Shown in pieces: positions 24,143-34,200 of a DNA stretch of 64,000 nucleotides. The notes beneath the pieces are model-generated. The model was not told the DNA's origin. It searched no databases and was given only the letters and a program-made list of their open reading frames with translations. The stretch spans positions 1-64,000 of the forward strand of contig JAUIKS010000048.1 of assembly GCA_030430565.1 (NCBI GenBank). The letters are read 5' to 3'. This DNA comes from Polyangia bacterium (GTDB lineage Bacteria > Myxococcota_A > Polyangia > Nannocystales > Nannocystaceae). A program made the position numbers and the translations under genes. Position 1 is the stretch's first letter; the number at the start of each line of letters is the position of its first letter.

Positions 24143-25579
24143 GTGACAGATCGATCATTCCTTCACCGCGCGCTCGCTCGCGCGACCTTCGCCGCGGCGC
24201 TCCTCTCGACGTCGGCCTGCGGCGACAGCACAGGCGACACGGAGCCGGGGACCGAGACCGAGACCGAGACCGAGACCGCCGCGACGACCGAGACGGGCAC
24301 AACCGGCGAGCCGACCTCGGCCGGGCCGACGACGGACAAGACGACCGGGACGACCGATCCCTCCACCACCGTGGACCCGACCACCGACCCCTCCACCACC
24401 GAGGAGCCGACCACCGACCCCTCCACCACGGATCCCTCCACCACCGAGGAGCCGGCGAGCTGCGGCGACGCGGTGGTGGACGACGGCGAGGTCTGCGACG
24501 ACGGCATCAACGACGGCTCCTACGGCGGCTGCGCGCCTGACTGCAGCGCGCTCGGGCCGTACTGCGGCGACTCCGAGGTGAACGATCAGGACGGCGAGCT
24601 CTGCGACGACGGCGTCAACGACGGCTCCTACAACGGCTGCGCTGCAGACTGCGCCGCGCTCGGCCCGTACTGCGGCGACGACACGCTCGACGCCGATGAC
24701 GCCGAGGGCTGCGACGGCGCCGACCTCGGCGGAGCCGACTGCGCCTCGCTGGGCTTCGTCGGCGGCGAGCTCGCGTGCGCGAACGACTGTAGCCTCGACA
24801 CCGCGGCCTGCTTCAACAAGGACGGTCAGTCGCAGGCGGGCGCCGGCGACTCGTGCAAGCAGATCAACGACGACGGCTACGCCGACGGCGACGGCGTGTA
24901 CTGGATCGACCCCAACGGCGCCGACACGGATGACGCGGTGCAGGTGTTCTGCGACATGACGACCGACGGCGGCGGCTGGACCGCGCTCGCGGCCAACGGC
25001 GACATCTCGGTCGAGGAGACGATCGCGGTCGACGACTGCTACCCGCTGATCTCGGATGACCCCGCGGCCGGCTGCGGCGACCCCGCTGATCTCACCACGG
25101 ACTTCGCCGTGGTCGGCGGGCAGCAGGCCGGGCTCTCGTGGCAGCACCTGCTCGCGGTCGCCTACAGCGACCAGGGCTACTCGGACAAGCTCGCCTACTT
25201 CGCGATCGACTTCGGCGCCGTCGAGGCCACCAGCGAGGAGCGCATCAACGGCACGAACTACGACCCCGGGCTCAACACGCCGGGCGGGCAGATCGCGTGC
25301 ACGAACTCCGGCGACATCATCCACTACACCAAGGCCGGCACGTACAACTCCAACGCCCAGTACATCGCCGACGGCAAGGGCACGATCTTCGGGCACAGCA
25401 CGGTCAACACGATGAACTCGTCGGCGCGCCGCACCTTCGGCTTCACCGACCGCCGCCACACGCCGCCGGACCAGACCGGGATCGGCATCGATGACTACCA
25501 GGACGGCTGGTCGTGCTCGGACAACTGGACGCCGGAGAACCTGGTGAAGGGTCAACGAATGGTCGTGCTGGTCCGCTGA
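24143..25579 (+). CDS. Fibrinogen-like domain lipoprotein
   Basis: 478 residues from GTG; signal peptide to LLSTSAC (C26). The linker has ETETETET and (T)DPSTTEEP-type repeats to about residue 105. Three Cys-rich units follow (SCGDAVVDDGEVCDDGIND, YCGDSEVNDQDGELCDDG, YCGDDTLDADDAEGCDG). The C-terminal 240 residues are fibrinogen-like: SCKQINDDGYADGDGVYWID and VQVFCDMTTDGGGWTALA (the GGGWT hallmark), with DNWTPENLVKGQ near the end. Such domains bind glycans or proteins; this is probably a surface lectin-like protein. A good intrinsic terminator follows. Confidence 0.85.
   Translation: MTDRSFLHRALARATFAAALLSTSACGDSTGDTEPGTETETETETAATTETGTTGEPTSAGPTTDKTTGTTDPSTTVDPTTDPSTTEEPTTDPSTTDPSTTEEPASCGDAVVDDGEVCDDGINDGSYGGCAPDCSALGPYCGDSEVNDQDGELCDDGVNDGSYNGCAADCAALGPYCGDDTLDADDAEGCDGADLGGADCASLGFVGGELACANDCSLDTAACFNKDGQSQAGAGDSCKQINDDGYADGDGVYWIDPNGADTDDAVQVFCDMTTDGGGWTALAANGDISVEETIAVDDCYPLISDDPAAGCGDPADLTTDFAVVGGQQAGLSWQHLLAVAYSDQGYSDKLAYFAIDFGAVEATSEERINGTNYDPGLNTPGGQIACTNSGDIIHYTKAGTYNSNAQYIADGKGTIFGHSTVNTMNSSARRTFGFTDRRHTPPDQTGIGIDDYQDGWSCSDNWTPENLVKGQRMVVLVR
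24252..24460 (+). repeat. Coding tandem repeats in the lipoprotein linker
   Basis: GAGACC hexamers (Glu-Thr) are followed by repeats of a unit encoding DPSTTEEPTT/DPSTT. Such tracts can change length by slippage or recombination without breaking the frame. Confidence 0.6.
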
Positions 25580-25607
25580 CGTTGACGTAGTCGACGTCCA
25601 CGACGAG

Positions 25608-25642
25608 AGCGCGAGTTGGGCCCGGCCCGGCTCGCGTTTTTT
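25608..25642 (+). terminator. Intrinsic terminator
   Basis: CGCGAG (25610-25615) pairs with CTCGCG (25631-25636), followed by six T residues (25637-25642), 30 nt after the fibrinogen-like gene. The loop holds a further GGGCCCGGCCC stem. Confidence 0.75.
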
Positions 25643-26228
25643 CCATCGAGCCGTGGCCCTCCCAGCCAAGAGTCAAATTTAATCTGATCAGGAGTTGCGC
25701 GAATACGAGCCGTGTCGTATATACATCAACATCGCGACGAACGCGACCAGGAGATGACAAGGTGTTTAACCTGTACTCTCCCGTGATCGTCAGCGGATGA
25801 ATCAGCATAGTTTCTACGCCGCCGCGCCACGCCGCGAGCCGCGAACGCGCGATGTTGACCGCTCGCAGCGCTCCTCAGCTGCCCGCGGGACAACGCGCTA
25901 TCGCGGGCACACTTCGGGCACGGCCAAGCGCAGAGCTGATTCAGGGTACGCGAAGGGCACACGCAAACACAACACGCTGCCGCCGTACACCGCGAGCGAA
26001 GCGATCAACATCGCATCGAAAGATTGCAGTCACTTCAACACGAATATACGGATGGCACTTATTTGGAACGCCGTGAATCCGGCGTTCTAAACACAGCTGA
26101 TATCGAGCACTTACCTCGCTCCGACGGGGTATAACCTGAAAGACCCCACGCCCCGCTCGCTCACCCTCCACTCCCGTCCGCCGCTCGGCCCCCGCGAGGT
26201 CGCCGGGGTCGCGTTGACCGTCACCTGG
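25643..26228. other. Gene-poor, relatively AT-rich stretch
   Basis: About 585 bp without a gene I can support, locally much richer in A/T than the rest of the window (25675-25790 and 25930-26130). A plus-strand frame (25797-26090) has a codon composition unlike its neighbours and no recognisable motif; it ends in a perfect inverted repeat. This may be decayed foreign DNA. Confidence 0.4.
26066..26087. repeat. GAACGCCG-N6-CGGCGTTC inverted repeat
   Basis: A perfect 8-bp stem with a 6-nt loop (TGAATC). There is no T-run on either side, so it is more a structural or binding element than a terminator. Confidence 0.45.
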
Positions 26229-26375
26229 ATGATCCTCGAGTGGACGGGCGCGCAGCCGCTAAGCTGGCAGCTCACCCTCGCGCTCCTGCTCTCGGTCTGG
26301 ACGCTGCTCTTTGGACCTCCCGGTCAAGGGCTGCTCCGCGAGCTCCTCTCCCTTCTGAAGATCACGCGCCGCTAG
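26229..26375 (+). CDS. Possible small membrane protein
   Basis: 48 codons from ATG at 26229, reading ILEWTGAQPLSWQLTLALLL followed by SVWTLLFGPPGQG and a basic end (LLKITRR). The same frame reads coding-like for about 30 more codons upstream (GPREVAGVALTVTW) without a good ATG or GTG; a TTG at about 26214 is possible. One or two membrane helices. It stops 6 bp from the convergent oxidoreductase gene. Not recognised; may be an older gene's 3' end. Confidence 0.35.
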   Translation: MILEWTGAQPLSWQLTLALLLSVWTLLFGPPGQGLLRELLSLLKITRR

Positions 26376-26381
26376 CCGCGC

Positions 26382-27236
26382 TCAGCCGGCGAAGAAGACG
26401 AACGCGCGCGACTCGAGGCTCTGCCGGGGCGCCGCGTCGGGCGGCGCCTCGGCGTCGACGAAGGCGGTGTGCGGGGTGAAGCGCGCGCGCCCGTCCGTCG
26501 CCGAGTCGTAGGACTTGATGAGCAGCAGCTCCTCGGGCCGCATCGCCGGGAAGTAGGACCAGCGGTGCGCGGGGTTGTACGCGACGCGGTAGGTCTCGCC
26601 GACGCGGTCCGGGGCGCGCCGCTGCGAGACGAGCAGGTCGCCGGGCGCGACGCTGCGGGCGTCACAGACGGCGAGCGGGCGGTCCTCGACGACGCCGGCG
26701 ATCGAGCGCCAGAGGTTGACGATCGCGAAGCGTCGCCGGAGCCGCGCGTCGGCCTCGGCCGGCGGCAGGCAGTCGCGCACGCGCTGGACCGCCGAGCGCG
26801 GGGTGTAGTCGTTATGCACGCGCTGGACCGGCTCGCGCACGCGCAGCGACTCGCGCAGCGCGGGTGAGCCCGCGCGCGCCGTGTGATCGAAGACGTGGAC
26901 GTGGTCGACCCGCTCGACGGGCCCGCCCTCGCGGGTCATCGCGCGCACCAGCAGCCGCGTGAGCTCGCCGTCGTAGCGCGCCCGCAGCTCGCTCGGATCG
27001 TGAAGGTCCCGCACGCGCGTGCGCTGATCGAGCAGCACGAAGCCCTCGCGGTCGAGGTCGAGCTGATCACGGCGCGGCCGGGCGTCGTGGATCGTGACCG
27101 CGCGCCGGATCTGCCGACCGTTGCTGCGCTCGGGCTCGCCCGCGGCGGTCGAGGGGATCGTGATGAGCGGCTCGCCGGTGTCGACCGTGTAGACCAGCTC
27201 GGCGCCGCGATGATGGGGGCTCGTGGGCTCCTGCAT
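26382..27236 (-). CDS. CmcJ/NvfI-family oxidoreductase
   Basis: 284 residues, typical for the family. Characteristic segments are VHVFDHTARAG, VQRVHNDYTPRSAVQRVRD (HxD metal pair), RRFAIVNLWRSIAGVVEDRP, LAVCDARSV, RVGETYRVAYNPAHRWSYFP, ELLLIKSYDS and ARFTPHTAF. These enzymes belong to the Fe(II)/2-oxoglutarate-like group found in fungal meroterpenoid and bacterial cephamycin pathways and in many uncharacterised loci. The substrate cannot be inferred, since no biosynthetic cluster surrounds it. A TACCAT hexamer lies 12 nt before the start. Confidence 0.85.
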   Translation of the reverse strand: MQEPTSPHHRGAELVYTVDTGEPLITIPSTAAGEPERSNGRQIRRAVTIHDARPRRDQLDLDREGFVLLDQRTRVRDLHDPSELRARYDGELTRLLVRAMTREGGPVERVDHVHVFDHTARAGSPALRESLRVREPVQRVHNDYTPRSAVQRVRDCLPPAEADARLRRRFAIVNLWRSIAGVVEDRPLAVCDARSVAPGDLLVSQRRAPDRVGETYRVAYNPAHRWSYFPAMRPEELLLIKSYDSATDGRARFTPHTAFVDAEAPPDAAPRQSLESRAFVFFAG

Positions 27237-27320
27237 GCTGGCGCGCGCATGGTATCAATGCCGACGCTTCACGCCACGGACGGCGCGACGATCCCACACA
27301 GCACCCTCGGAGGGTTAATC

Positions 27321-28625
27321 ATGAAGCTGACCACGATCAGGACCGCGCGGCGACGCGCGCTGGGCCCACTCCTCGCCCTCACCGGCTCCGTGTTCGCGCT
27401 CGCGCTCGCGCCCGCCGGCTGCAACTACGAGCTCCACACGGACTACGAGTCGGCGACCGAGAGCGACTCGGACACGGACGCGATGATGACGGGCACGAGC
27501 GGCGACGCGGGCGAGACCGACGACGACGCCACGAGCACGACCGAAGCGGAGACGGACAGCGGCGTCGCGCCGCCCGAGGAGTTCCCGCCGGTCACTGAGC
27601 CAGGGCCGCACGGGGTCGGCTTCCGCACGATCGACGTGACCTACACGCCCGACGCCCCCTTCGCCGAGCCGCGCGAGCTCGAGGTCGCGGTCTGGTACCC
27701 GACCGCAGACGAGAGCGGGCCGCCGGCGCTGTACTTCGACTTCGTGCAGCGCGACGACGTGTTCCTGCTCGCCAACCCGATCCCCGACACGGAGCTGCCG
27801 GTGCTGCTGTTCTCCCACGGCAACGGCGGCATGGCCGAGCAGACCTTCACGCTCACCGAGTTCTTCGCCTCGCACGGCTGGCTCGTGATCTCGCCGAACC
27901 ACACGGGCAACACGCTGATCGACATCGAGGAGGACCGGATCCCGGATATGGTCGTGCTGCGCCCGCAGGACGTCATCGCGTCGCTCGAGGCCGTGCGCGC
28001 GCTGCCGGCCGAGGACGCGCTGGCGAACAAGGTCGGCGAGGACATCGTGATGTCGGGGCACAGCTTCGGCGGCTACACGACGCTCGCGCTCAGCGGCGCC
28101 GAGTTTGACATCGACGGGCTGACGGCTGAGTGCGAGCTCGACCCCTCGGGCATCGCCTGCGAGAAGCTCCAAGACGACCAGTTCCGCGCCCGGCTGGCCG
28201 AGGGCTTCGTGGACGATCGGATCGAGCTCGCGCTCCCGCTCAACCCCGGCGCGGTCGCGCTGTTCGGCGACCAGGGCCTCGCCGCGATCGACGTGCCCGT
28301 GCTGCTGACGACCGCGGCGCTCGACGAGACGACGATCGAGGCCGAGGACGGCGACCCGGCGTGGGCGGGGCTCGACGGCGCCGACGACCGCCGGCTCGAC
28401 TACCTGACCGGCGGGCACTTCACGCTGACCTACGCGTGCGCGGGCGAGCTGATCACGGGCGACGGCTGCGGCGAGGGCTTCATCGATCCCGAGCTCGCGG
28501 CCGACGTGCTCAACGCCTACGCGCTCGGCTTCGCGCGCGCGCGCCTGTGGGGCGACGAGAGCGTGCGCGCGCTGCTCGACGGCGAGCAGTCGCTGTCGGA
28601 CGAGGTCGTGCTGAGCCTGCCCTGA
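27321..28625 (+). CDS. Alpha/beta-hydrolase lipoprotein (PAF acetylhydrolase/dienelactone hydrolase-like)
   Basis: 434 residues. GGAGG 7 nt before the ATG fixes the start. The signal peptide ends ALAPAGC (C34), followed by an acidic/Thr linker to about residue 90. The hydrolase has VAVWYPTADESG, LPVLLFSHGNGGMAEQTF (oxyanion), HGWLVISPNHTGN, and the nucleophile elbow VMSGHSFGGYT; YLTGGHFTLTYAC near the C-terminus likely carries the catalytic His. Such enzymes cleave short acyl esters. Envelope-located. A GC-rich hairpin follows. Confidence 0.8.
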   Translation: MKLTTIRTARRRALGPLLALTGSVFALALAPAGCNYELHTDYESATESDSDTDAMMTGTSGDAGETDDDATSTTEAETDSGVAPPEEFPPVTEPGPHGVGFRTIDVTYTPDAPFAEPRELEVAVWYPTADESGPPALYFDFVQRDDVFLLANPIPDTELPVLLFSHGNGGMAEQTFTLTEFFASHGWLVISPNHTGNTLIDIEEDRIPDMVVLRPQDVIASLEAVRALPAEDALANKVGEDIVMSGHSFGGYTTLALSGAEFDIDGLTAECELDPSGIACEKLQDDQFRARLAEGFVDDRIELALPLNPGAVALFGDQGLAAIDVPVLLTTAALDETTIEAEDGDPAWAGLDGADDRRLDYLTGGHFTLTYACAGELITGDGCGEGFIDPELAADVLNAYALGFARARLWGDESVRALLDGEQSLSDEVVLSLP

Positions 28626-28630
28626 GCGAG

Positions 28631-28654
28631 GCGCCCGCCCAGGCGGGCGGGCGC
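28631..28654 (+). terminator. GC-rich hairpin after the hydrolase gene
   Basis: GCGCCCGCCC and GGGCGGGCGC form a perfect 10-bp stem with a 4-nt loop, 5 nt after the stop. Only TCGTAT follows, so termination may need Rho. Confidence 0.55.
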
Positions 28655-28743
28655 TCGTATGACCGAAGGGTCAGGACCTAGCACGGTAGGGACCCAGTGC
28701 ATGACGTCGTGGGGGTTACTCAGACGCGCTCCCAGGAGCGGCG

Positions 28744-30288
28744 TCAGCTGCAGACGCCGCAGCCCAGGCTCACGACCTCGTCGGCGCAGATCGAGTCCCA
28801 GCTGGTGGTGCAGCAGTACGAGTCCGCGTCGCAGACGCACTCCTCGACCCACTCGTTGCTGGTGCCCGGCGAGGGGTACGGCTGCGAGGCGCAGGCGTCG
28901 GGGTACGGGACGTTGTCGTCACAGGCCAGGGAGGTGACCTCGTTGACGCAGATCGAGTCCCACGCGGTGTGGCAGCAGTACGGGTCCGCGTCGCAGACGC
29001 AGGCCTCGATCGCGGGCTCCTCCGCGCAGCCGGGCGTCGGGGAGGTCGTCTCGCAGGCCCCGGGCGGCGCCGGGATCGGCGGGGGCGGGAGCGAGAGCGT
29101 AGGACGCTTGGTCCAGGCGAACGCGGTGTCGCTGTCGAGCATGGCCTCATGCGTCGAGTTGCAGGTCGGGATGTCGGCGCCGCCGCAGGACATCGGCAGG
29201 GGCGTGCCGCTCTCCAAGCGCGGCGTGCCGATACAGATCGCGCGTCCGTCGAGACCCCAGACCGCCTCGGTGTCGCCGGCCACGTCGAAGCTGCCGACGT
29301 AGCGGTCGCGGATCTGCACGGGCGTGCCGTCCTCGGTGTTTGGATCGCCGCTCCGGCACACGTCGAAGCGGATCATCGCCATCGCGTTCTGCAGCTGCTG
29401 GTAGCGATCGAGGCCTCGGTCCGTGTCCTGGTGGACCCAGCCCGGGAAGCCCCAGAGCGCCGCCTTACCCGCCGCGCCGCTGACGCAGGCGATCGTCATG
29501 AACATGTCCTCGTGGAGCACCTCGGCGCTCGAGGAGTCGAGGTAGATGTCGTTGTACAAGACGGCGGAGGTGCCTAGATCGAAGTTGTTGGGGCGCACGC
29601 CGTTGTCGCTGATCGCGTCCCCCTCAACACCCCACAGGTTGGGGTCCTCGGTCGGGTACGGCGAGGGGCACACGCCCGGCTCCTGATCCGGGTAGTCGGG
29701 ATCGGTGTGATGCGGGTACTTCTTGTGCTCGTTCCAGATGCCGGGGTCCCACTCGAGGTTCACGAGCGGGACCTGCCCTGTCGGGCCGTCCGCGAACATG
29801 ACGCCGGTGATCGTCGCGCCGATCTCGATCGGATCCGGCTCGCCGGGCAGGGACATCTCGTAGACCAAGCGCGCGCCGAGCAGCAGCTCCTGGGTGAGCT
29901 CGAAGCCGTCGAGCACAATCTTGCCCTCCGACAGCTCGAGCGGGTTGCCGCCCTCGATGTGGAAAGGCTCCTCGTTATCGAGCTCGACCCGGACGAGCGA
30001 GTAGGTCAGCTCCGGCTCGTCAGGCGAGGTGATCGGCGAGGCGTCGCGCGGGACCTCGCCCATCTTGTACTTGTGGTACTGCGGGGTGTTGAGGCGAATC
30101 GAGCCCCAGCCGCCGGAGTTCGTCCCCGGCCGAAGGGACACCTCCCCCTCGGGCTGGCGCTCGAGCTCGAGGCTCTCGCGCTCGGGCGCGTCGCAGCCGG
30201 CCGCGACGCACAGCGAGGCCGCCAGGGCCCCCATTAACCATCGCGGGGAAATTCCAAAGTTCGTAGCGGTCGTGCGAATAGCGGTCAT
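28744..30288 (-). CDS. ADYC-domain lipoprotein with Cys-rich C-terminal repeats
   Basis: 514 residues. ATG at 30288 is chosen because GAGGAGA lies just upstream; the frame is open 30 codons further. The signal peptide ends SLCVAAGC (C32). The central 330 residues match the myxobacterial ADYC domain (LVRVELDNEEPFHIEGGNPL, ITGVMFADGPTGQVPLVNLE, MFMTIACVSGAAGKAALWGF, MAMIRFDVCRSGD). Two Cys-rich repeats end the protein (ACVCDADPYCCHTAWDSIC and ECVCDADSYCCTTSWDSIC). Surface or periplasmic; function unknown. Divergent from the sigma-factor gene. Confidence 0.8.
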   Translation of the reverse strand: MTAIRTTATNFGISPRWLMGALAASLCVAAGCDAPERESLELERQPEGEVSLRPGTNSGGWGSIRLNTPQYHKYKMGEVPRDASPITSPDEPELTYSLVRVELDNEEPFHIEGGNPLELSEGKIVLDGFELTQELLLGARLVYEMSLPGEPDPIEIGATITGVMFADGPTGQVPLVNLEWDPGIWNEHKKYPHHTDPDYPDQEPGVCPSPYPTEDPNLWGVEGDAISDNGVRPNNFDLGTSAVLYNDIYLDSSSAEVLHEDMFMTIACVSGAAGKAALWGFPGWVHQDTDRGLDRYQQLQNAMAMIRFDVCRSGDPNTEDGTPVQIRDRYVGSFDVAGDTEAVWGLDGRAICIGTPRLESGTPLPMSCGGADIPTCNSTHEAMLDSDTAFAWTKRPTLSLPPPPIPAPPGACETTSPTPGCAEEPAIEACVCDADPYCCHTAWDSICVNEVTSLACDDNVPYPDACASQPYPSPGTSNEWVEECVCDADSYCCTTSWDSICADEVVSLGCGVCS

Positions 30289-30378
30289 CGTGCGTCTCCT
30301 CATCCCCTCAGACCGGTCTCCTACGGTTTCGGGGTCGTCTCGCAGGGGTGGTGATCGATGGGTCGAAAACCAATTCAC

Positions 30379-30395
30379 TTTTTTTTATTTTTTTT
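30379..30395. repeat. T8-A-T8 tract in the divergent promoter region
   Basis: Eight T, one A, eight T between the ADYC and sigma-factor genes. In such GC-rich DNA this should be intrinsically bent or easily melted and may help either promoter. Confidence 0.5.
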
Positions 30396-30491
30396 CGCGG
30401 ACCCGCGATCGCGCGCGCTCGCGCCGGGGCAACAGGCTCACGCGACCGGTTCACGCGCGCCGGCCCGAGAGCCCGTAGCAGCCAGTTCTGC

Positions 30492-30497
30492 TACCCT
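30492..30497 (+). promoter_or_regulatory. -10-like TACCCT before the sigma-factor gene
   Basis: TACCCT (in TGCTACCCT, an extended -10 form) ends 6 nt before the GTG at 30504. Predicted leaderless transcript. Confidence 0.45.
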
Positions 30498-30503
30498 GAA
30501 GCG

Positions 30504-31121
30504 GTGGACGACGTCGGGTACCTTCGAGCCTGGCGCGCCGGTGACCGGCAGGCCGGCGCCGCGCTGTTCGAGCGCTACTACGACCTCGTCACCCGCTTCT
30601 TTCGCAACAAGGCCGGCGAGGATTCCGTCGACCTAGTTCAAGAGACATTTCTCCGCATGGTCCGCACGCAGGAGCGCATGCGCGAGGGCACGACCTTTCG
30701 CTGCTACCTGTTCGGCGTCGCGCGCATGGTGCTGCTCGAGCACTACCGGGCCAAGCGGCTCAAGCGCGAGCGCCTCGACTTCATGCGGGTCTCGGCGGCC
30801 GACTTCAACATGACGCCGACCACCGCGCTCGCGCGGGCCCGCGAGGAGCAGCTCCTGCTCGAGGCGCTGCGCTCGATCCCCGTCGAGATGCAGATCGTGC
30901 TCGAGCTGTACTACTGGGAGAACCTCTCGGGGCGCGAGATCGCCGAGGTCGTCGGCATCCCCGAGGGCACGGCCCGCACCCGGCTCCGCCGCGCTCGCCT
31001 GCGCCTCGAGGACAAGATCAAGCGTCTCGCGCGCTCGCCCGTGGAGCTCAAGAGCACGATGACGCGCCTCGACAGCTGGGCCGAGGGCCTGCGCGCGCAG
31101 CTGGCCAAGGAGGACGCCTGA
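30504..31121 (+). CDS. ECF-type RNA polymerase sigma factor
   Basis: 205 residues from GTG 30504. Region 2 (ALFERYYDLVTRFFRNKAGE, VDLVQETFLRMVRTQ) and region 4 (IPVEMQIVLELYYWENLSGR, EIAEVVGIPEGTARTRLRRA helix-turn-helix) are intact; no sigma region 3. A C-terminal extension of about 35 residues (KSTMTRLDSWAEGLRAQL) may interact with a regulator. The Ser/Thr kinase gene begins 103 bp downstream on the same strand. ECF-kinase pairs are known in myxobacteria and planctomycetes, where phosphorylation of the sigma factor can activate it. Its own target promoters are unknown. Confidence 0.88.
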   Translation: MDDVGYLRAWRAGDRQAGAALFERYYDLVTRFFRNKAGEDSVDLVQETFLRMVRTQERMREGTTFRCYLFGVARMVLLEHYRAKRLKRERLDFMRVSAADFNMTPTTALARAREEQLLLEALRSIPVEMQIVLELYYWENLSGREIAEVVGIPEGTARTRLRRARLRLEDKIKRLARSPVELKSTMTRLDSWAEGLRAQLAKEDA

Positions 31122-31223
31122 CCCGCGCCGAGCGGGCCCGCGCGGACAACAAAGATGAATTGATCGAGGCCAGACGATCACTGCCCCCGCGAGGTCGCGC
31201 GAAGCCGCGCGGGTGCATCAACC

Positions 31224-34200
31224 ATGGGACTGCTGGAGTTCTTCTTGCCTGCTGACGATCCGCCAAACGAGCTCGACGCGATCTCCTTCGCGGAGACCCG
31301 CGCGGCTGACAGCCCCGAGCAGCAGGCCGCGCCGGCGCTCTCGCTCGTCGACACGCTCGCCAGCCAGCCGGGGATCCGGACCGACGCCGGCGCCTCGCAG
31401 CCCCCGCCGGCGCAGCTCGGCACGCTCGACACGATCGCGCCCGAGGCGGTCAGCGTCGGCTTTGACGACACGATCAACCCGGACCAGCACGCGGCGAGGC
31501 GCGCCCCCGAGGACGTCCGGGCCGCGCGCGACCCCGCGCTCGGCACCCGCGACACCCTCGCCTCCGAGCCGCGCCTCGCGAGGCGCCCGCTCGGCTTCGC
31601 CGACACCCACGCCTCCAAGCGCCCGACCGGCCGCGACCTCGAGGAGCTGGGCTCGCGCGACACCATGGCCTCCGACGCCCACATGCGGGCGGTCGACGCT
31701 CAGCTGGACACCATCGACTCCCGCGCGCCCATGCGGCGGTTCGGGCAGGACCTGCCGCGCGACCTCGAGTACCAGCGCAAGCGCGCCGAGCTGCGCGCGC
31801 GGATCCTCGGCGACCCGGTGGAGCGCTTCGCGATCGGGCGCTTCCAGGTGCTCAAGCGCCTCGGCGAGGGCGGCATGGGGGTCGTCTACGCCGCCTACGA
31901 CGAGACGCTAGATCGCAAGGTCGCGATCAAGGTCCTGCGCGGGCGCGCGAGCGACACGGCCCAGACCCGGCTGCTGCGCGAGGCCCAGGCGCTCGCGCGG
32001 CTCTCCCACCGCAACATCGTCGCGGTCCACGAGGTCGGCGAGCACGAGGGCCAGACGTTCTTGGCGATGGAGTTCGTGCGCGGGCAGAGCCTCGACAAGT
32101 GGCTCGAGACGCCCCGGCCGTGGCGCGAGGTTTTAGACGTGTTTCTTCAGGCAGGTCGCGGCCTCGAGGCGGCCCACCGCGCCGGCCTGATCCACCGCGA
32201 CTTTAAGCCCCACAACGCGATCCTCGGCGACGACGGGCAGGTCAAGGTCCTCGACTTCGGGCTCGCGCGGGCCTCGGGCGCCGCGCCCCTAGAGGCCGCG
32301 CAGGCCGAGGACGACGCGGCGTCCGAGGCCCCCAAGGGCGCGCTCGCGGTCTCGCTGACGCACACGGGCGCGATCCTGGGGACCCCGGCCTACATGGCGC
32401 CGGAGCAGCACCAGGGCCGCCCGGCCGACGCCCGCAGCGATCAGTTCGGCTTCTGCGCCGCGCTCTACGAGGGGCTCTACCGGCAGCTCCCCTTCGACGC
32501 CACGACGCTCGCCGAGCTCATCACCAAGATCGTCGAGGGCGAGCTCCAGGCGCCGCCGCGCGACGTGAACGTGCCGCAGTGGATCCGCAAGATCCTATGG
32601 ACCGGGCTGAGCGTGGAGCCCGACGCGCGCTTCCCCTCGATGACCGCGCTGCTCGCCGCGCTCGAGCGCGACCCGGCGCGCCAGCGTCGACGCGTCGCGC
32701 TGGCCGCGGGCGCGCTGACGCTGATGACCGGCGGCAGCGTCGCGCTCGCCCGGCTGCAGGCGCCCGAGGCCGCGGCCCCCTGCGCCGACATCCCGCAGCT
32801 CTTCGACGCGACCTGGAACGACGCGCGCCGGTCCACGAGCGCCCAGGTCTTCACCACGAGCGACCTGGGCTTCGCCAGCGACTCTTGGTCGGTGATCGAG
32901 CCCACGCTCGATCGCTACGCCGCCGACTGGTCGTCGGCGCGCGCGCGGTCGTGTGAGGCCCACGCCGGCGGGCTGATCTCGGACAACCTCTACGACCGCG
33001 CGAGCGCCTGCTTCGAGCGCCGCCGGGCCCACGTCGACTCGCTGCTGACCGCGTTCGCCGAGGCCGACGCGACGGTGCTCGAGAACGCGGCCGTCGCGGT
33101 CGCGCAGCTCCCGACGTTGACGACCTGCAGCGATGAGCAGCAGCTCGTGGCCGAGCTGCCGCCGCCGGAGAACCCTGAGGCGGCGGCGCGCGTGAGCGCG
33201 GCGAGGGAGTCGTTGGCGCGCGCGCGCGGGCAGATCGACCTGGGCAAGTACGACGACGCGGTCACGATCGCGACCGAGGCCTCGTCGCTCGCCAGCGAGC
33301 TCGACTACAGGCCGCTCGCGGCCGAGTCCGACCTGGTCAGTGGGACAGCTTTTCTGTGGCGCTCGCAGGGCCCCGAGGCGGAGCGAGCGCTCAGCGAGGC
33401 GGCGAGACACGCGATCACCAGCGGTCACGATAAGGCAGCCGCCGAGGCGATCGCGCGCCGCGTGTACGTGCGCGCCGAGTACCTCAACGAGACGGCGCGT
33501 GCGGAGGCCGACGCGTGGCTCGTCACGTCGCTGGTCGAGCGCACCGGGAATCAACCGATGCTCTCGTGGCTCGCTGACAACAACCTCGCGGTCGTGGCCG
33601 AGCGCGCCGACGATCAAGGTCTCGCCGTCGCTCGCTACCGCCGCGCGCTCGCAACGACGGAGGCCGCGCGCGAGGAGCTCCGCTATCAACGCGCGATCAC
33701 GCTGCGCAACCTCGGGCTCGTCGAGCGGGGACGCTACGACGATCGCGCGGCCGAGGCGTATCTGACCGAGGCGGCGACCCTCGCCGAGTCCCAGCTCGGC
33801 TCCCAGCACCCGCTGGTGGCGACGTTCATCGCGTCCGCCGGCGCGGCGCGCCTCGACATGGAGCACGTCGAGCAGGCTGAATCCGAGCTGCGGCGCGCGC
33901 TGGCGATCGCCGAGGCCTCGCCCGAGTCGGCGACGAGCGCCAGCACATCCGTCGAGACGCTCCAGTACCTCGCCGAGCTCGCCCGTATCTATCGACGTCC
34001 CGACGCGCGGGAGCTGGCCGAGCGCTGCATATCGACCGCGCGCGCGATCTTCGGCGCCGATCACCCGCGCGTCGACTTCTACCAAATCGTGCTCGCGGCG
34101 AACCTCCACGCGGGAACGCCCGAGTCCCTCGACGAGAAGCTAGAGTCATGGGCCCAGGCCGTCACCGTCGCGGGGCCGCTAATCTCCGCGCGCGCCCGGG

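Noticed and set aside
25797..26090. 97-codon plus-strand frame in the AT-richer stretch
   Set aside because: No ribosome site, no family motif and unusual codon composition; described as part of a gene-poor region instead.
26229..26375. Considered extending the small membrane ORF upstream to about 26130
   Set aside because: The upstream frame looks coding-like but has no ATG or GTG; a longer gene could not be supported.
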